A DNA stretch of 64,000 nucleotides from Chlorobiaceae bacterium. GTDB lineage: Bacteria > Bacteroidota > Chlorobiia > Chlorobiales > Chlorobiaceae. Both the position numbers and the translations under genes were made by a program. The notes under the pieces were generated by a model. The model did not search any database and was not told where the DNA came from. It was given only the letters and a program-made list of their open reading frames with translations. Location of the stretch: positions 62,001 to 126,000 of the forward strand of contig JAAXXY010000003.1 of assembly GCA_013334225.1 (NCBI GenBank). The letters run 5' to 3'. Shown one piece after another: positions 29,249-39,521 of this stretch (the first letter of the stretch is position 1; the number at the start of each line of letters is the position of its first letter).

Positions 29249-30592
29249 ATGAATATAAATACAAAAACTGTAGCGGCAGTAACACTTGGCTGTAAACTCA
29301 ATTATGCAGAAACATCTTCTATTCTTGACAAGTTGAGTAAACAGGGTTGGCAGATATCTTCCATAGAGGATGGGGCAGAACTTATAATTATTCATACTTG
29401 TGCGGTAACAAAACAGGCTGAACAGAAATGTCGTCAGAAAATAAGACGGATTATCAGAAAAAATCCTTCAAGCCGTATAGCGGTTATCGGTTGTTATTCA
29501 CAACTGAATTCGGAAATACTTGCCCGTATTGAGGGAGTCGATGCTATTCTTGGCAATAACGAAAAGTATAATCTTGAATGGTATCATGTTACAGGTGAAC
29601 ATATATCAGTAGAGCCGCTTGTCAAAGTATCTCCTGCGTGTACGTTTAAAGATATTCATGAAGGATATTCATTGTATTCTGAAGAAAGCAAAGAAAGAAC
29701 ACGTGCTTTTTTAAAAATACAGGATGGTTGTGATTTCGGTTGTTCATATTGTACAATTCCGGCGGCAAGAGGAAAATCAAGGTCTTTGTCCGATGCACAA
29801 ATTGTTGAACAGGCATGCAATCTTTCACGGAGGGGGTATCGGGAAATCGTTATAACCGGCGTTAATATAGGTGATTACCGATATAACGGAAAGGTGTTTT
29901 CCGATCTGTTGCGATTGCTTGAGAATGTGGATGTCAGCCGTCTCCGGATCAGTTCGATAGAACCGGATTTTCTTGATGATACGATGATATCGTTGGTTGG
30001 AAATTCTGAAAAAATAGTACCTCATTTTCATATTCCACTTCAAAGCGGTTCAAATGCCATACTTCAAGCGATGCAGCGACGTTATGACACTGATCTCTAT
30101 CGTGAAAAGATATATAAAGCTGTTGAAAGGATTACAGATTGTGCGATAGGAACCGATGTGATGGTTGGATATCCGGGTGAAACGGAGGCTGATTTTCTTG
30201 AGATGTACCGGTTTGTTGAAGAGCTTCCTGTGGCCTATCTTCATATCTTCAGTTGTTCAGTACGTCCCGGCACTCTTCTTGCAAAACAGGTTGCTACCCG
30301 GGAACGTACCGCTGTTCATCCGGATGAGATTGCCAGGAGATACCGGGAAATTGCAAGGCTTGGAAAGGAGAAGGAAACCATCTTCAACAGCCGGTATGTC
30401 GGGAGAGTGATGGATGTTCTTTTCGAGGAATGCAGAGAGGCTGGAAACGGTGCTTTTGAGTACAGCGGGTATACCAGAAACTATCTCAGAGTGGCGGTTG
30501 AAAGTACAACGAACATTTCAGGAAGGGAGGCCCCTGTATTGATCGAGCATTCAGGAGAGGATTTGATTTTAAAAGGGAGACTGTTATCTTGA
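29249..30592 (+). CDS. mtaB: tRNA t6A37 methylthiotransferase MtaB
   Basis: A 447-residue radical-SAM methylthiotransferase that converts t6A37 to ms2t6A37 in ANN-decoding tRNAs. The N-terminal UPF0004 domain holds its three cluster cysteines (LGCKLN with Cys15, HTCAV, IGCYSQ). The radical-SAM domain carries CxxxCxxC (CDFGCSYC), and a TRAM-like domain ends the protein. The L-G-C-K-L-N-Y-A-E opening is the MtaB form rather than MiaB. apt follows 48 bases downstream on the same strand. Confidence 0.92.
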   Translation: MNINTKTVAAVTLGCKLNYAETSSILDKLSKQGWQISSIEDGAELIIIHTCAVTKQAEQKCRQKIRRIIRKNPSSRIAVIGCYSQLNSEILARIEGVDAILGNNEKYNLEWYHVTGEHISVEPLVKVSPACTFKDIHEGYSLYSEESKERTRAFLKIQDGCDFGCSYCTIPAARGKSRSLSDAQIVEQACNLSRRGYREIVITGVNIGDYRYNGKVFSDLLRLLENVDVSRLRISSIEPDFLDDTMISLVGNSEKIVPHFHIPLQSGSNAILQAMQRRYDTDLYREKIYKAVERITDCAIGTDVMVGYPGETEADFLEMYRFVEELPVAYLHIFSCSVRPGTLLAKQVATRERTAVHPDEIARRYREIARLGKEKETIFNSRYVGRVMDVLFEECREAGNGAFEYSGYTRNYLRVAVESTTNISGREAPVLIEHSGEDLILKGRLLS

Positions 30593-30640
30593 TTTTCGTT
30601 TTCCCGTTATGCCTTCACAGTAACTTAACCTACTTCTTCC

Positions 30641-31174
30641 ATGCCAATTAAATCCCGTATCCGTTCGATTCCCGACTATCCGAAAAAAGGGATTCTTTTT
30701 CGTGACATTACCACCCTCATAAAGGATCCGGTTGGGTTCAGACTGGTTATTGACAATTTTACACAGCACTATCTTCTCAACGGTGTTGATTTTGACGTGA
30801 TCGTTGGTATCGAGGCCAGAGGTTTTATCATCGGAGGAGCACTGTCCTATACGCTCGGAAAAGGTTTCGTTCCTGTCAGAAAGCCCGGAAAACTTCCGGC
30901 TGATGTCGTTTCCCAGGAATACGAGCTTGAATATGGGACCGACAAAATCGAAATTCACCTCGATGCGCTTGAGCCGGGCAAGAAAGTACTGCTTGTCGAT
31001 GATTTGCTCGCAACCGGCGGTACTGCACTTGCCGCTGCAGCATTGGTCGAAAAAGTCGGAGGCATAGTTTCGGAAATGGCATTTATCGTCAATCTGCCGG
31101 ATATCGGCGGCGAAAGAAAAATCCGTGAAAAAGGGTACAATGTTTATGCCCTGACCGAGTTTGAAGGAGAGTAG
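30641..31174 (+). CDS. apt: Adenine phosphoribosyltransferase
   Basis: A 177-residue purine-salvage enzyme that makes AMP from adenine and PRPP. The PRPP-binding motif VLLVDDLLATGGT is in the second half, and the N-terminal I-P-D-Y-P-K-K-G-I-L-F-R-D-I is typical of Apt. Length is normal. It is downstream of mtaB, with a separate small gap, and ends at a probable terminator. Confidence 0.96.
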   Translation: MPIKSRIRSIPDYPKKGILFRDITTLIKDPVGFRLVIDNFTQHYLLNGVDFDVIVGIEARGFIIGGALSYTLGKGFVPVRKPGKLPADVVSQEYELEYGTDKIEIHLDALEPGKKVLLVDDLLATGGTALAAAALVEKVGGIVSEMAFIVNLPDIGGERKIREKGYNVYALTEFEGE

Positions 31175-31588
31175 CCAAGGCAATTGTTCATGATTATCTG
31201 ATATACAGTACAGAGGCTGGTTCATGAATTGATTATGAGCCGGCCTCTTTCATTGTACCATACATGGTATCCGGATGGAAAAGAGATATCGCCAGTATTA
31301 TATCGTTGTTTCCGTTGTTTTCGTTTATACCGGAATAAGGGAAGAAAAAATCAATATGACTGCAATTTTCGGAATAGTTACACCTGTACAGGAAAAAAGG
31401 GTATAAATGCGGACGAAATAACCTCTTTACCACTGAAAACGATCTGGTGCTTTTCCGTGGTAACAGTATGACATGCATGTTGTTAAACATGTTTCTTTCA
31501 GGGATCACCGGAAAGAGTTAAACCAGACAACCAGCAAATCCTTTTATCTCCAGTCCTGACGTTTACAGGCTATACGGGGGTGTATAGG
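31175..31588. other. Intergenic gap between apt and the HU-type gene
   Basis: About 410 bases between two convergent genes. It contains the apt terminator hairpin at 31212-31250. The rest is of mixed composition. Short open frames on both strands show no ribosome binding site and no plausible protein, so I call none of them. Confidence 0.6.
31212..31250 (+). terminator. Probable apt terminator
   Basis: AGAGGCTGGTTCAT pairs with ATGAGCCGGCCTCT (two G-T wobbles) to give a 14-bp stem with a 9-base loop, followed by a short T run (TTTCATT). Confidence 0.65.
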
Positions 31589-31897
31589 TTAGTCTGTGCC
31601 GCCTTTCAGGCTTTCGCTGACGGCGTGCTTGAATTCCTTCGATATTTTAAACGTCGGGACGTTTTTAGGATCTACCGTTACTTTTTCGCCTGTTCTCGGG
31701 TTCCTTGCCTGACGCAGGTTCTTATACCTGATGTTGAATGACCCGAAACCTCTGATTTCGATTCTTTTTCCGGCTTTCAGTGAGTCAATGATGCTTTCGA
31801 ACAGGCAATCAACCACAGATTCCGTTTCATTTTTTGTCAGGCCTGTTCTGTGGGCAATAACATTGACAAGATCAGCTTTTGTGGTTGTGTTTCCCAT
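31589..31897 (-). CDS. HU/IHF-family DNA-binding protein
   Basis: A 102-residue histone-like protein that bends DNA as a dimer. The family signature R-G-F-G-S-F (about 49-54) and the beta-arm stretch R-N-P-R-T-G are present. The C-terminal extension is slightly longer than in E. coli HU. Whether it acts as HU or IHF-like subunit cannot be decided here. It follows the TauE/SafE remnant and ftsH on the same strand. Confidence 0.94.
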   Translation of the reverse strand: MGNTTTKADLVNVIAHRTGLTKNETESVVDCLFESIIDSLKAGKRIEIRGFGSFNIRYKNLRQARNPRTGEKVTVDPKNVPTFKISKEFKHAVSESLKGGTD

Positions 31898-31932
31898 GGT
31901 GGTGTAGGCTTAGGTTGTTGTAATCTATGTAT

Positions 31933-32234
31933 TTATTTAAACCATAAACGGAGTGCAACAATTCCTAAAAAACCGCAAAAGTTTTTTGGAGAATATTGGT
32001 TGGAAGGTGCCGTGCTATTCTTGCACCGAAAAAAGATCCCGCAACAAGTCCTGTTGCGATCAGAATTCCGTACCAGATATTTTCCAGCTGGATGTTTCCA
32101 GAGTTATAATATCCGATGATTCCTGAATGGCCGACCGGCAGAAGAGGCGTAATCAATGAAGTTCCAACGGCACTCAGCTGGTTCATGCCATAGAAGACGA
32201 CAGTGATCGTTGAAAGTACCTGCAGGAGATTCAT
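31933..32234 (-). pseudogene. TauE/SafE-family permease remnant, frameshifted
   Basis: The readable frame (31965-32234, 89 residues) matches the second part of a TauE/SafE (TSUP) half-repeat: A-V-G-T-S-L, a Y-x-x-x-G-N-I segment, a G-x-x-x-G-A-R-I-A-R helix and L-Q-K-T-F-A-V-F. It stops at TAG just after a run of six T (six A at 31967-31972 on the plus strand). Adding one T restores the frame and continues with L-G-I-V-A-L-R-L-W-F-K to a stop at 31933-31935, the expected end of this family. The usual first helix with its GGG-x-x-x-P motif is also missing, so both ends are damaged. It begins 21 bases after ftsH. A sequencing error in the T run would explain only the 3' defect. Confidence 0.65.
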
Positions 32235-32255
32235 ATTTCATTCTACCGGTTGACG

Positions 32256-34241
32256 TTATGTCGCTGCAGGTACAACAGCGACTTGCCCATTGCCTATGAT
32301 TCCTTTTATTTCATCAGCATTCAGAGACTCTTTTTCGATCAGCATTTCAGCAAGTTTGCGGAGGGTATCACCATGCGTTTCGAGAATGTTTTTTGCATTT
32401 TCCATGCATGACATGATGATATTCCGCACTTCGACATCTATCTGCAATGCAGTTTCCTCACTGTATTCACGGATATGCGAGTAATCTTTTCCGAGAAAAA
32501 CTTCCTTGTTCGTGTCCCCGTAGTTGATGGGCCCCAGTTTATCACTCATGCCCCACTGCCTGACCATTCTCCGGGCAATATCGGTTGCCTTTTCAATATC
32601 GTTTGCCGCGCCGGTGCTCGTTTCATGAAAAACAAGATTTTCCGCAACCCTGCCGCCGAGCGCGTACGTTATCATCGCAAGCAGATACTCCCTGTTATGG
32701 GTGTAACGATCTTCAAGGGGCAGATAAGCTGTTACCCCGAGACTTCTTCCTCTGGGAATGATCGAAACTTTATGGATTGGATCCGATCCCTTGGTATAGG
32801 AAGCAACGAGCACATGGCCTGCTTCGTGATAAGCGGTGAGTTTTTTCTGCTCGTCCGAAATGAACATACTTTTTCGTTCAGGTCCCATAAGAATTTTATC
32901 ACGTGCCTGTTCGAAATTATCACTGGTTATAACCTGCTGATCACTACGGGAAGCAATCAGGGCCGCTTCATTGACCAGATTTGCAAGATCAGCACCGGAA
33001 AATCCAGGTGTGCTTTTTGCAAGAATACCGATATCGACGCTTGTATCGAGCGGTGTTTTGCGGGTATGAATTTTCAAAATGGCTTCACGTCCTCTGATGT
33101 CAGGCTTGTCTATGGTGATCTGCCTGTCGAAACGGCCCGGACGCAGCAGTGCGTTGTCGAGCACATCCGGTCTGTTTGTAGCTGCAATCAGGATGACATT
33201 CTCACTGGTAGTGAATCCGTCCATTTCAACCAGGAGCTGATTGAGGGTCTGTTCTCTTTCATCATGTCCGCCTCCAAGCCCTGCTCCGCGGCTGCGGCCA
33301 ACCGCATCGATTTCATCGATAAAGACGATGCATGGCGAGTTTTTCTTTGCCTGTTCGAAAAGATCACGGACCCTTGCTGCTCCTACTCCGACAAACATTT
33401 CAACGAAATCGGCACCTGAAATGGAAAAAAAAGGTACTTTCGCTTCACCGGCAATTGCCTTGGCAAGAAGTGTCTTTCCTGTTCCCGGAGGTCCAAGCAG
33501 CAGTACTCCTTTAGGAACCTTTCCCCCTATTTTGTGAAAGCGTTCCGGATTGGTAAGGAATTCAACAGTTTCCTGAAGCTCTTCGACAGCTTCATTAACA
33601 CCAGCGACGTCCTTGAATGTAACTTTGACGTCAAATTCGCTGACCATTTTAGCCCGGCTTTTGCTGAAGCTGAATATGTTTTTTGCCTGGGAACCGTTTT
33701 GCATATTTATTCGCCTGAACAGGAAGAAATATACAAAACCGAAGATAATCCAGGGGGCGAAGAGGAATAGAAAATTATTCAGATTGCCCGATCCATTTTC
33801 AACCTTGATCTGAATGCCCTTGTCGGAAAGGAGGTCAGCCTGTTCAGTGCCGAAAGATGGAATCCTGACCGTAAAATGGTCGGTTTCGATATTCGTTTTA
33901 TTGACAAGATGAAGAGTTGTGACGGTTTTGAGTTTTCCGTTCAGTATTGCCGACTTGTCATCCAGACTCTTGACTGTTACCTCGCCGATCAGTCCCCTGG
34001 TAAGAACGGCTTTGTATTCATTGTAGGATATCTCAATGTTGTCAGCACCAGAAAAGAACCGTTGCAGCAGGAACAACATGAGTACTGCCGCCATGATGAA
34101 AAAGATAAAACCGGGCAGTTTGCCCTGCGAGTTTTCACTGTTACCGTTAAACCAGCCGGGAGTGCGATCATCATCTTTTACCGGCTTGAATTTATTTCGT
34201 GAATTTCCTTTTCCTGAATTTTTTACAGGATCATCAGCCAT
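32256..34241 (-). CDS. ftsH: ATP-dependent zinc metalloprotease FtsH
   Basis: A 661-residue membrane-anchored AAA+ protease that degrades misfolded membrane proteins and short-lived regulators. Two N-terminal membrane helices (about 43-62 and 155-175) enclose a periplasmic domain. The AAA module has GPPGTGKT and the second region of homology, and the protease domain has the zinc motif HEAGH. The first 40 residues are a polar extension rich in Lys, Asn and Gly. It is divergent from gltX, with about 250 bases between the starts. Confidence 0.97.
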   Translation of the reverse strand: MADDPVKNSGKGNSRNKFKPVKDDDRTPGWFNGNSENSQGKLPGFIFFIMAAVLMLFLLQRFFSGADNIEISYNEYKAVLTRGLIGEVTVKSLDDKSAILNGKLKTVTTLHLVNKTNIETDHFTVRIPSFGTEQADLLSDKGIQIKVENGSGNLNNFLFLFAPWIIFGFVYFFLFRRINMQNGSQAKNIFSFSKSRAKMVSEFDVKVTFKDVAGVNEAVEELQETVEFLTNPERFHKIGGKVPKGVLLLGPPGTGKTLLAKAIAGEAKVPFFSISGADFVEMFVGVGAARVRDLFEQAKKNSPCIVFIDEIDAVGRSRGAGLGGGHDEREQTLNQLLVEMDGFTTSENVILIAATNRPDVLDNALLRPGRFDRQITIDKPDIRGREAILKIHTRKTPLDTSVDIGILAKSTPGFSGADLANLVNEAALIASRSDQQVITSDNFEQARDKILMGPERKSMFISDEQKKLTAYHEAGHVLVASYTKGSDPIHKVSIIPRGRSLGVTAYLPLEDRYTHNREYLLAMITYALGGRVAENLVFHETSTGAANDIEKATDIARRMVRQWGMSDKLGPINYGDTNKEVFLGKDYSHIREYSEETALQIDVEVRNIIMSCMENAKNILETHGDTLRKLAEMLIEKESLNADEIKGIIGNGQVAVVPAAT

Positions 34242-34489
34242 ATAAAGTACTTCGTGAAGGGTTCAATTGTAAGTTACGACATTAAAAGTAATTAATTGTA
34301 ACAACCGTAAGAAAAAATAAAAAGTTTACCTGATCGTATGGCTTGACCGTCAGGCAGCTCCGATTTTTAAACCTTTTTAACGGTTTTCACCATAAAGTTT
34401 TCTTCTTCTGTCTGAAAAGCAGTGAGTTTTTTTTAAATTCCATCCTCTTGTTACTCCGTATAAATTTATTTAACAGTACGATTCGCATT

Positions 34490-35998
34490 ATGGCCGGTCA
34501 AAAGGTAAGAACCAGGTTTGCACCATCTCCAACTGGATACCTTCACGTAGGTGGTTTGAGAACTGCCTTGTACAATTACCTGTTCGCTAAAAAAATGAAA
34601 GGGGACTTCATCATCAGGATCGAAGATACCGATCAGAGCAGGAAAGTGGAGGGAGCACAGCTGAACCTGATAAAGACACTTGAATGGGCAGGGATCGTGC
34701 CTGACGAGAGTCCGGAACATGGTGGCGATTATGGTCCTTATGTGCAGTCCGAACGTCTGCACATCTATAACCAATACTGCCAGCAGCTTCTTGAAGACAA
34801 GAATGCCTATTATTGTTTCTCTACACCGGAAGAGCTTGAGGAAAACCGTCAGCTTCAAATCAAACAGGGCCTTCAGCCGAAATACAACAGGAAGTGGCTC
34901 CCCGAGGAAATGGGCGGTTCCATGCCTTCCAGCGAAATCAGAAAGAAAATGGAATCGGGCGCACCATATGTCATCCGTATGAAAGTGCCCGACTATGTTT
35001 CCGTCTGGTTCGAGGATATTATCAGGGGGCCTGTTGAATTTGATTCGTCGACGATAGATGACCAGGTGCTGATGAAATCGGATGGTTTTCCGACCTATCA
35101 TTTTGCCAGTGTCATCGATGACCATCTCATGGAGTTTACGCATATCATCAGAGGTGAAGAGTGGCTCTCATCGATGCCCAAGCACCTGCTCCTCTATGAA
35201 TTTTTCGGTTGGGAACCTCCTAAAGTCGCTCATCTGCCCCTGCTGTTGAACCCTGATCGTTCGAAACTCAGCAAACGTCAGGGAGATGTGGCTGTTGAGG
35301 ATTATATCCGCAAAGGTTACAGCAGCGAAACGATTGTGAATTTTGTGGCTTTGCTCGGATGGAACGAAGGTGAAGGAAGCGAAAAGGAAGTCTACAGCAT
35401 GGAGGAGCTTATTGAAAGGTTTTCTCTCGAGCGTGTGGGCAAAGCTGGAGCTGTTTTCAATGTCGAAAAACTCAACTGGCTTGAAAAACAGTACATCAAG
35501 AACCGTCCGGCGGAAAAGATCATGCAGGTTATCAAGCCGATTCTCCTTGCAGAGCTTGAGAAACGGACAACCCTTCAGCCACTGGAAGTAATTAAAAGTG
35601 AGGATTATCTCAGGCAGGTCATCGAGCTCATGCGTGAGCGGGTAGGGTTCGAACATGAATTTATCACGTTCTCTTCCTATTTCTTTTTCGAACCGGAAAC
35701 ATTCGAGGAAGAGGGTGTGAAAAAACGCTGGAATGCCGATACCAATGATCTTCTTCGTGAGTTTATCCCTGAACTTGAATCACTCGGTGAATTCAGTGCG
35801 GAAAATATCGAAACGAAACTGAAAGAATTTGTGGCACCCAAAGGGCTCAAGGCAGCGGTACTTATCCATCCGTTGAGGATTCTCACTTCCGGATTGAGTT
35901 TCGGGCCAAGCCTCTATCATATGCTGGAAGTTCTTGGAAAGGAAACGGTTATCAGGCGAATTCTGAGCGGCATTGAAAAAATCGCGATTTCTGTCTGA
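34490..35998 (+). CDS. gltX: Glutamate-tRNA ligase
   Basis: A 502-residue class I aminoacyl-tRNA synthetase charging tRNA-Glu. The HIGH equivalent is in [13 protein letters not shown] at the start of the protein, and the KMSKS equivalent is K-L-S-K-R-Q. Length is normal. The frame is open 49 codons further upstream, but that part is hydrophobic and A/T-rich, and the ATG at 34490 places F-A-P-S-P-T-G at the normal distance. Glutamyl-tRNA also feeds tetrapyrrole synthesis by the C5 route, used here for bacteriochlorophyll. tRNA-Phe follows. Confidence 0.96.
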   Translation: MAGQKVRTRFAPSPTGYLHVGGLRTALYNYLFAKKMKGDFIIRIEDTDQSRKVEGAQLNLIKTLEWAGIVPDESPEHGGDYGPYVQSERLHIYNQYCQQLLEDKNAYYCFSTPEELEENRQLQIKQGLQPKYNRKWLPEEMGGSMPSSEIRKKMESGAPYVIRMKVPDYVSVWFEDIIRGPVEFDSSTIDDQVLMKSDGFPTYHFASVIDDHLMEFTHIIRGEEWLSSMPKHLLLYEFFGWEPPKVAHLPLLLNPDRSKLSKRQGDVAVEDYIRKGYSSETIVNFVALLGWNEGEGSEKEVYSMEELIERFSLERVGKAGAVFNVEKLNWLEKQYIKNRPAEKIMQVIKPILLAELEKRTTLQPLEVIKSEDYLRQVIELMRERVGFEHEFITFSSYFFFEPETFEEEGVKKRWNADTNDLLREFIPELESLGEFSAENIETKLKEFVAPKGLKAAVLIHPLRILTSGLSFGPSLYHMLEVLGKETVIRRILSGIEKIAISV

Positions 35999-36051
35999 TA
36001 CCGGAAGAAATTCTTTGACTTGCAGGTATGAGTAGTTGTTAAGTTTTTCTT

Positions 36052-36079
36052 TTGATGTAAAAAATATTATTCCTATATT
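36052..36079 (+). promoter_or_regulatory. Probable promoter of the tRNA-Phe gene
   Basis: TTGATG (36052-36057) and TATATT (36074-36079) are separated by 16 bases in A/T-rich DNA. The -10 ends 16 bases before the first base of the tRNA. Confidence 0.45.
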
Positions 36080-36095
36080 TTGCCTCAACTTCAAT

Positions 36096-36168
36096 GGACA
36101 GATAGCTCAGTTGGTAGAGCAAAGGACTGAAAATCCTTGTGTCGGGGGTTCGATTCCCTCTCTGTCCA
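36096..36168 (+). tRNA. tRNA-Phe (anticodon GAA)
   Basis: A 73-base cloverleaf: acceptor GGACAGA pairs with TCTGTCC, the D arm is GCTC/GAGC, the anticodon stem is AAGGA/TCCTT around loop CTGAAAA giving anticodon GAA, and the T arm GGGGG/CCCTC encloses TTCGATT. The discriminator is A. CCA is not encoded (the next bases are CAC). Confidence 0.97.
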
Positions 36169-36308
36169 CACCGTTCAACCCGGTTCTGCCCTGCGGCAGT
36201 AACATGTGTTTCCGCTTCCGGTTATCCTGCTTTTCCCAATACCGTTATACGCATAGTCTGCATCGCATTCGGACTTATTCCGCGGTTTGAACCACACCGA
36301 ATATCTGA

Positions 36309-37439
36309 ATGAATATCACTACCGAAAGAGATCAGGAAATCTGGCATGACATGCAGGAACCAGGTTCATACGAGTGGTGGTATTTTGATGCCGAAGATAA
36401 AGAAAGTGCATTGTCTTTCGTGATTATCTGGTTCGCCGGTTTCCCCTTTTCTCCCTATTACATGAATCATTATGAGGACTGGAAAAACCAGGTTTTAACC
36501 TCGGCCCCTGTTCCTTCGGATTATTCCGGATTCAGTTTCCAGTTGTATGAAAATGATCGTGAAACCCTGAATTTTATCAGGGAGGGTCGCAACGGCCTTT
36601 TCGAAAGCAACCCATCGAATATCGGGGCACGTTTTGAAAAAAACCGTTTCAGCTATGATGAGCAGAGGAATGAATACATCCTTGACATCGACTTTTCTTT
36701 TCCCGCACGTTTCAAAGAGGTCAAGGTATCACTGCTGTTCAAGGGTTTACGGCGCCTGGTTTACGAAAAAAAGGATCAGAATGATACCGGAGCCGGTTAC
36801 AGACACCAGTGGGTGCTGAGTGTTCCAAAGGCTGATGTTGAAGGGGAGATTGAAATTTATGATCAGCAGAAAAAGAAGGTGCGTACTATCCCGGTAAAAG
36901 CTTCAGGATATCATGATCATAATTCCGGATTTGTGCCCATGCAGGACCACATTACCCGCTGGTACTGGGGGAGGGCTTTTTCCGGCCGTTTCACTCTTGT
37001 TTATTATCTGATTTTTTTCAAAAATGCGGTCAGCAAACCCCTTACTCTGGTCATACTTCAGGATAACAGCACCGGGGAAAACACTTTTCTTGACCGGGCA
37101 ATACTTACCGAAAGCAATTTCAGAAGAGGACTTTTTTCCCCTCTTCACGGCAGGAAGCTTGAATTGCAGCATGAAAACATCTGCTTGAAAATCGATCATC
37201 GGCGAGTGCTTGATGCCGGCCCTTTCTATCTTCGTTTCACATCAAGCATGGTACTTGAAATGGACGGGAACAGACATGAACCAATGGAGGGGATTTCGGA
37301 ATTTCTCGATCCGACGAGGCTGAACTCCCGTTTCATGCGTTTTTTTACCCAAAGCCGGATCTGGCGGGATGGGGAGCGGTCACTGATGTACGATACCTAT
37401 AATAATATTAAACGTACTTTGGATTGGAAGAATAGATGA
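36309..37439 (+). CDS. crtC: Acyclic carotenoid 1,2-hydratase (CrtC family)
   Basis: A 376-residue member of the CrtC/hydroxyneurosporene synthase family, which adds water across the 1,2 double bond of an acyclic psi end. In green sulfur bacteria this step leads to hydroxychlorobactene and its esters. The N-terminal E-W-W-Y-F-D motif and a later G-Y-H-D-H-N-S-G with nearby W-Y-W-G are typical of the family's lipocalin-like fold. The adjacent petC-petB genes are photosynthetic as well, and the same order is known in Chlorobaculum tepidum. I see no signal peptide. Confidence 0.88.
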   Translation: MNITTERDQEIWHDMQEPGSYEWWYFDAEDKESALSFVIIWFAGFPFSPYYMNHYEDWKNQVLTSAPVPSDYSGFSFQLYENDRETLNFIREGRNGLFESNPSNIGARFEKNRFSYDEQRNEYILDIDFSFPARFKEVKVSLLFKGLRRLVYEKKDQNDTGAGYRHQWVLSVPKADVEGEIEIYDQQKKKVRTIPVKASGYHDHNSGFVPMQDHITRWYWGRAFSGRFTLVYYLIFFKNAVSKPLTLVILQDNSTGENTFLDRAILTESNFRRGLFSPLHGRKLELQHENICLKIDHRRVLDAGPFYLRFTSSMVLEMDGNRHEPMEGISEFLDPTRLNSRFMRFFTQSRIWRDGERSLMYDTYNNIKRTLDWKNR

Positions 37440-37594
37440 AAAAGTATAAATTATAAGTTTGTATGAGTCGGCATAAATTACGGATACCTGACGGCTTTTT
37501 CAAGGTTTACTTGAACGACTTTCAACGCTTCATGGCCGGAGAGGTCAGACAGTTGATTTTATAACAACAGCTATTAAAAAGGAGATAGATTGTA

Positions 37595-38122
37595 ATGGCA
37601 CTACAAACTAATTTCAAGAGCCCTGCGAGGATGGGCACACTTGGAGAAGGTGCTTCTGCCTCATCGTCCGGCGGTGTACGTCAGGAGTCGAAGGGCGTTG
37701 ATTTCGAGCGCCGAAGTTTTCTGGGAAAAGTTGTCGGCGGTGTCGGTGCCGCAGTAGCAGCTACGACGCTTTATCCCATCGTCAGGTATATTATCCCTCC
37801 ATCCAGCACAGTTAAAGAAATTAATGAAATGGTTGTGGGGAAAGCCTCAGAAGTACCTCCGAAAGGTTTCAAGATTTATCAGTTCAACAAGGACAAGGTG
37901 CTGGTTATCAACGATAATGGAAAGCTCACCGCCTGCAGTGCTGTATGCACCCATCTTGGCTGTCTTGTTCACTGGGAGAGCGCAGCGGTCGAGATTGTAT
38001 GTCCCTGCCATGGCGCCAAATACAAACAGACCGGTGAAATCATTTCCGGCCCTCAGCCTCTGCCATTGAAAATATTCAATGTGAAGGTTGACGGTGAAAA
38101 TCTCGTTATCTCAAAAGCTTAA
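37595..38122 (+). CDS. petC: Rieske iron-sulfur protein of the cytochrome bc complex
   Basis: A 175-residue Rieske protein carrying electrons from quinol toward c-type cytochrome in the photosynthetic and sulfide-oxidising chain. A twin-arginine signal-anchor (E-R-R-S-F-L-G followed by a hydrophobic helix, about residues 44-67) targets it across the membrane. The cluster ligands are CTHLGC and CPCHG in the C-terminal part. AAAGGAGATAG lies just ahead of the ATG. It is followed 35 bases on by petB. A polar Gly/Ser-rich stretch of about 40 residues precedes the Tat motif. Confidence 0.96.
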   Translation: MALQTNFKSPARMGTLGEGASASSSGGVRQESKGVDFERRSFLGKVVGGVGAAVAATTLYPIVRYIIPPSSTVKEINEMVVGKASEVPPKGFKIYQFNKDKVLVINDNGKLTACSAVCTHLGCLVHWESAAVEIVCPCHGAKYKQTGEIISGPQPLPLKIFNVKVDGENLVISKA

Positions 38123-38157
38123 CATCAAATTCTTGAAAACCAACGGAGTCAGGAAAC

Positions 38158-39417
38158 ATGGCTGAAAACAATAAAATTGCTGCGGCAGGAACTGCTCCTG
38201 CCAAGCCAAAACCCGCTGCCCCTGCTGCTGCCAAGCCGGCCCCAGCTAAACCGGCGCCAGCAAAGCCGACGGCATCAACCCCGGCGGTATCTCCAGGCGG
38301 GGTCTATAAACCACCTGTGGAACGTCCGGATACCAACCCATACAAGGATTCAAAGGTCAGCGATCTGGCCGCATGGTTCCAGGAACGTTTTTACGTACTT
38401 GTCCCTGTTATCGATTACCTGAAGAAAAAAGAGGTTCCGAAACATCGTCTCTCTTTCTGGTATTATTTTGGCGGTCTTGCCCTTTTCTTCTTCATTATCC
38501 AGATCGTTACCGGTCTTCTGCTTCTCCAGTACTACAAGCCGACAGAAGCGGAAGCCTTCGCTTCTTTCGTCTTCATTCAGCAGCAGGTGCCCTTCGGCTG
38601 GCTTATCCGCCAGGTCCATGCCTGGTCGGCCAACCTCATGGTTCTCATGGCCTTCATCCACATGTTCAGCACGTTTTTCATGAAATCCTACCGGAAACCA
38701 CGTGAACTCATGTGGGTCAGCGGTTTCCTTCTTCTTGTGCTCAGCCTCGGGTTCGGCTTTACCGGTTACCTTCTGCCATGGAACGAGCTGGCTTTCTTCG
38801 CTACCCAGGTTGGTACCGAAGTTCCGAAGGTTGCTCCCGGCGGTGCATTCCTCGTAAGTATCCTGCGCGGCGGTGAAGAAGTTACCGGTGAAACCCTCAC
38901 CCGCATGTTCTCGCTGCACGTCGTTCTGCTTCCGGGTCTTCTCATGCTTGTACTTTCAGCACACCTCATGCTTGTCCAGGTTCTCGGCACTTCTTCTCCT
39001 ATCGGTTACAAGGACACCGGAATGATCAGAGGGTACGAGAAGTTTTTCCCGACCTTCCTTGCAAAGGACGGAATCGGCTGGATGATCGGTTTCGCCCTGC
39101 TCATTTACCTTGCCTGGGCATTCCCCTGGCATATAGGTGTAAAAGCGGATCCGCTTACCCCGGCACCACTCGGTATCAAACCGGAATGGTATTTCTGGGC
39201 ACAGTTCCAGATGCTCAAGGACCTCAAGTTCGAAGGTGGTGAACTGCTCGCTATCATTTCGCTGACTGTCGGTGGTCTTGTCTGGATGCTTGTACCGTTC
39301 TTCGATCGCCAGGCTTCTAAGGAACAGAAGAGCCCTGTATTCACGATTTTTGGTCTTTTTGTTCTGGCTTTTCTCCTGATCAACACCTTCCGTGTCTATC
39401 TCGATTACGGCTGGTAA
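38158..39417 (+). CDS. petB: Cytochrome b of the bc complex (b6 and subunit IV in one chain)
   Basis: A 419-residue membrane cytochrome b that holds two b hemes and both quinone sites. Heme-ligating histidines lie in helices around R-Q-V-H-A-W-S and H-M-F-S, with the second pair later in the chain. The Qo-site signature is present in the subunit IV part as P-E-W-Y. The b6- and subunit-IV-like parts are fused, as in other green sulfur bacteria. Residues about 8-47 form an unusual Ala/Pro/Lys-rich low-complexity leader ahead of the first helix. It forms an operon with petC; no cytochrome c1 gene follows. Confidence 0.95.
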   Translation: MAENNKIAAAGTAPAKPKPAAPAAAKPAPAKPAPAKPTASTPAVSPGGVYKPPVERPDTNPYKDSKVSDLAAWFQERFYVLVPVIDYLKKKEVPKHRLSFWYYFGGLALFFFIIQIVTGLLLLQYYKPTEAEAFASFVFIQQQVPFGWLIRQVHAWSANLMVLMAFIHMFSTFFMKSYRKPRELMWVSGFLLLVLSLGFGFTGYLLPWNELAFFATQVGTEVPKVAPGGAFLVSILRGGEEVTGETLTRMFSLHVVLLPGLLMLVLSAHLMLVQVLGTSSPIGYKDTGMIRGYEKFFPTFLAKDGIGWMIGFALLIYLAWAFPWHIGVKADPLTPAPLGIKPEWYFWAQFQMLKDLKFEGGELLAIISLTVGGLVWMLVPFFDRQASKEQKSPVFTIFGLFVLAFLLINTFRVYLDYGW

Positions 39418-39442
39418 GCGTATCGTATAAATAGCATCAAGC

Positions 39443-39483
39443 AAAAAAGCTGCCTCTGTTTGTTACCGAGGCAGCTTTTTGTT
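39443..39483 (+). terminator. petB terminator
   Basis: AAAAAAGCTGCCTC pairs with GAGGCAGCTTTTT around a 12-base loop, 25 bases after the petB stop, with A and T tracts on either side. Confidence 0.92.
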
Positions 39484-39521
39484 TTTATCGTTCCGATCGG
39501 ACTGATCGGACATATCACATA

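Noticed and set aside
31229..31508. Short frames in the gap after apt
   Set aside because: No ribosome binding sites, Tyr/Arg/Cys-heavy composition and overlap with the apt terminator.
34343..34489. A 49-codon extension of gltX
   Set aside because: Hydrophobic, A/T-rich and absent from the family; F-A-P-S-P-T-G is correctly placed from 34490.
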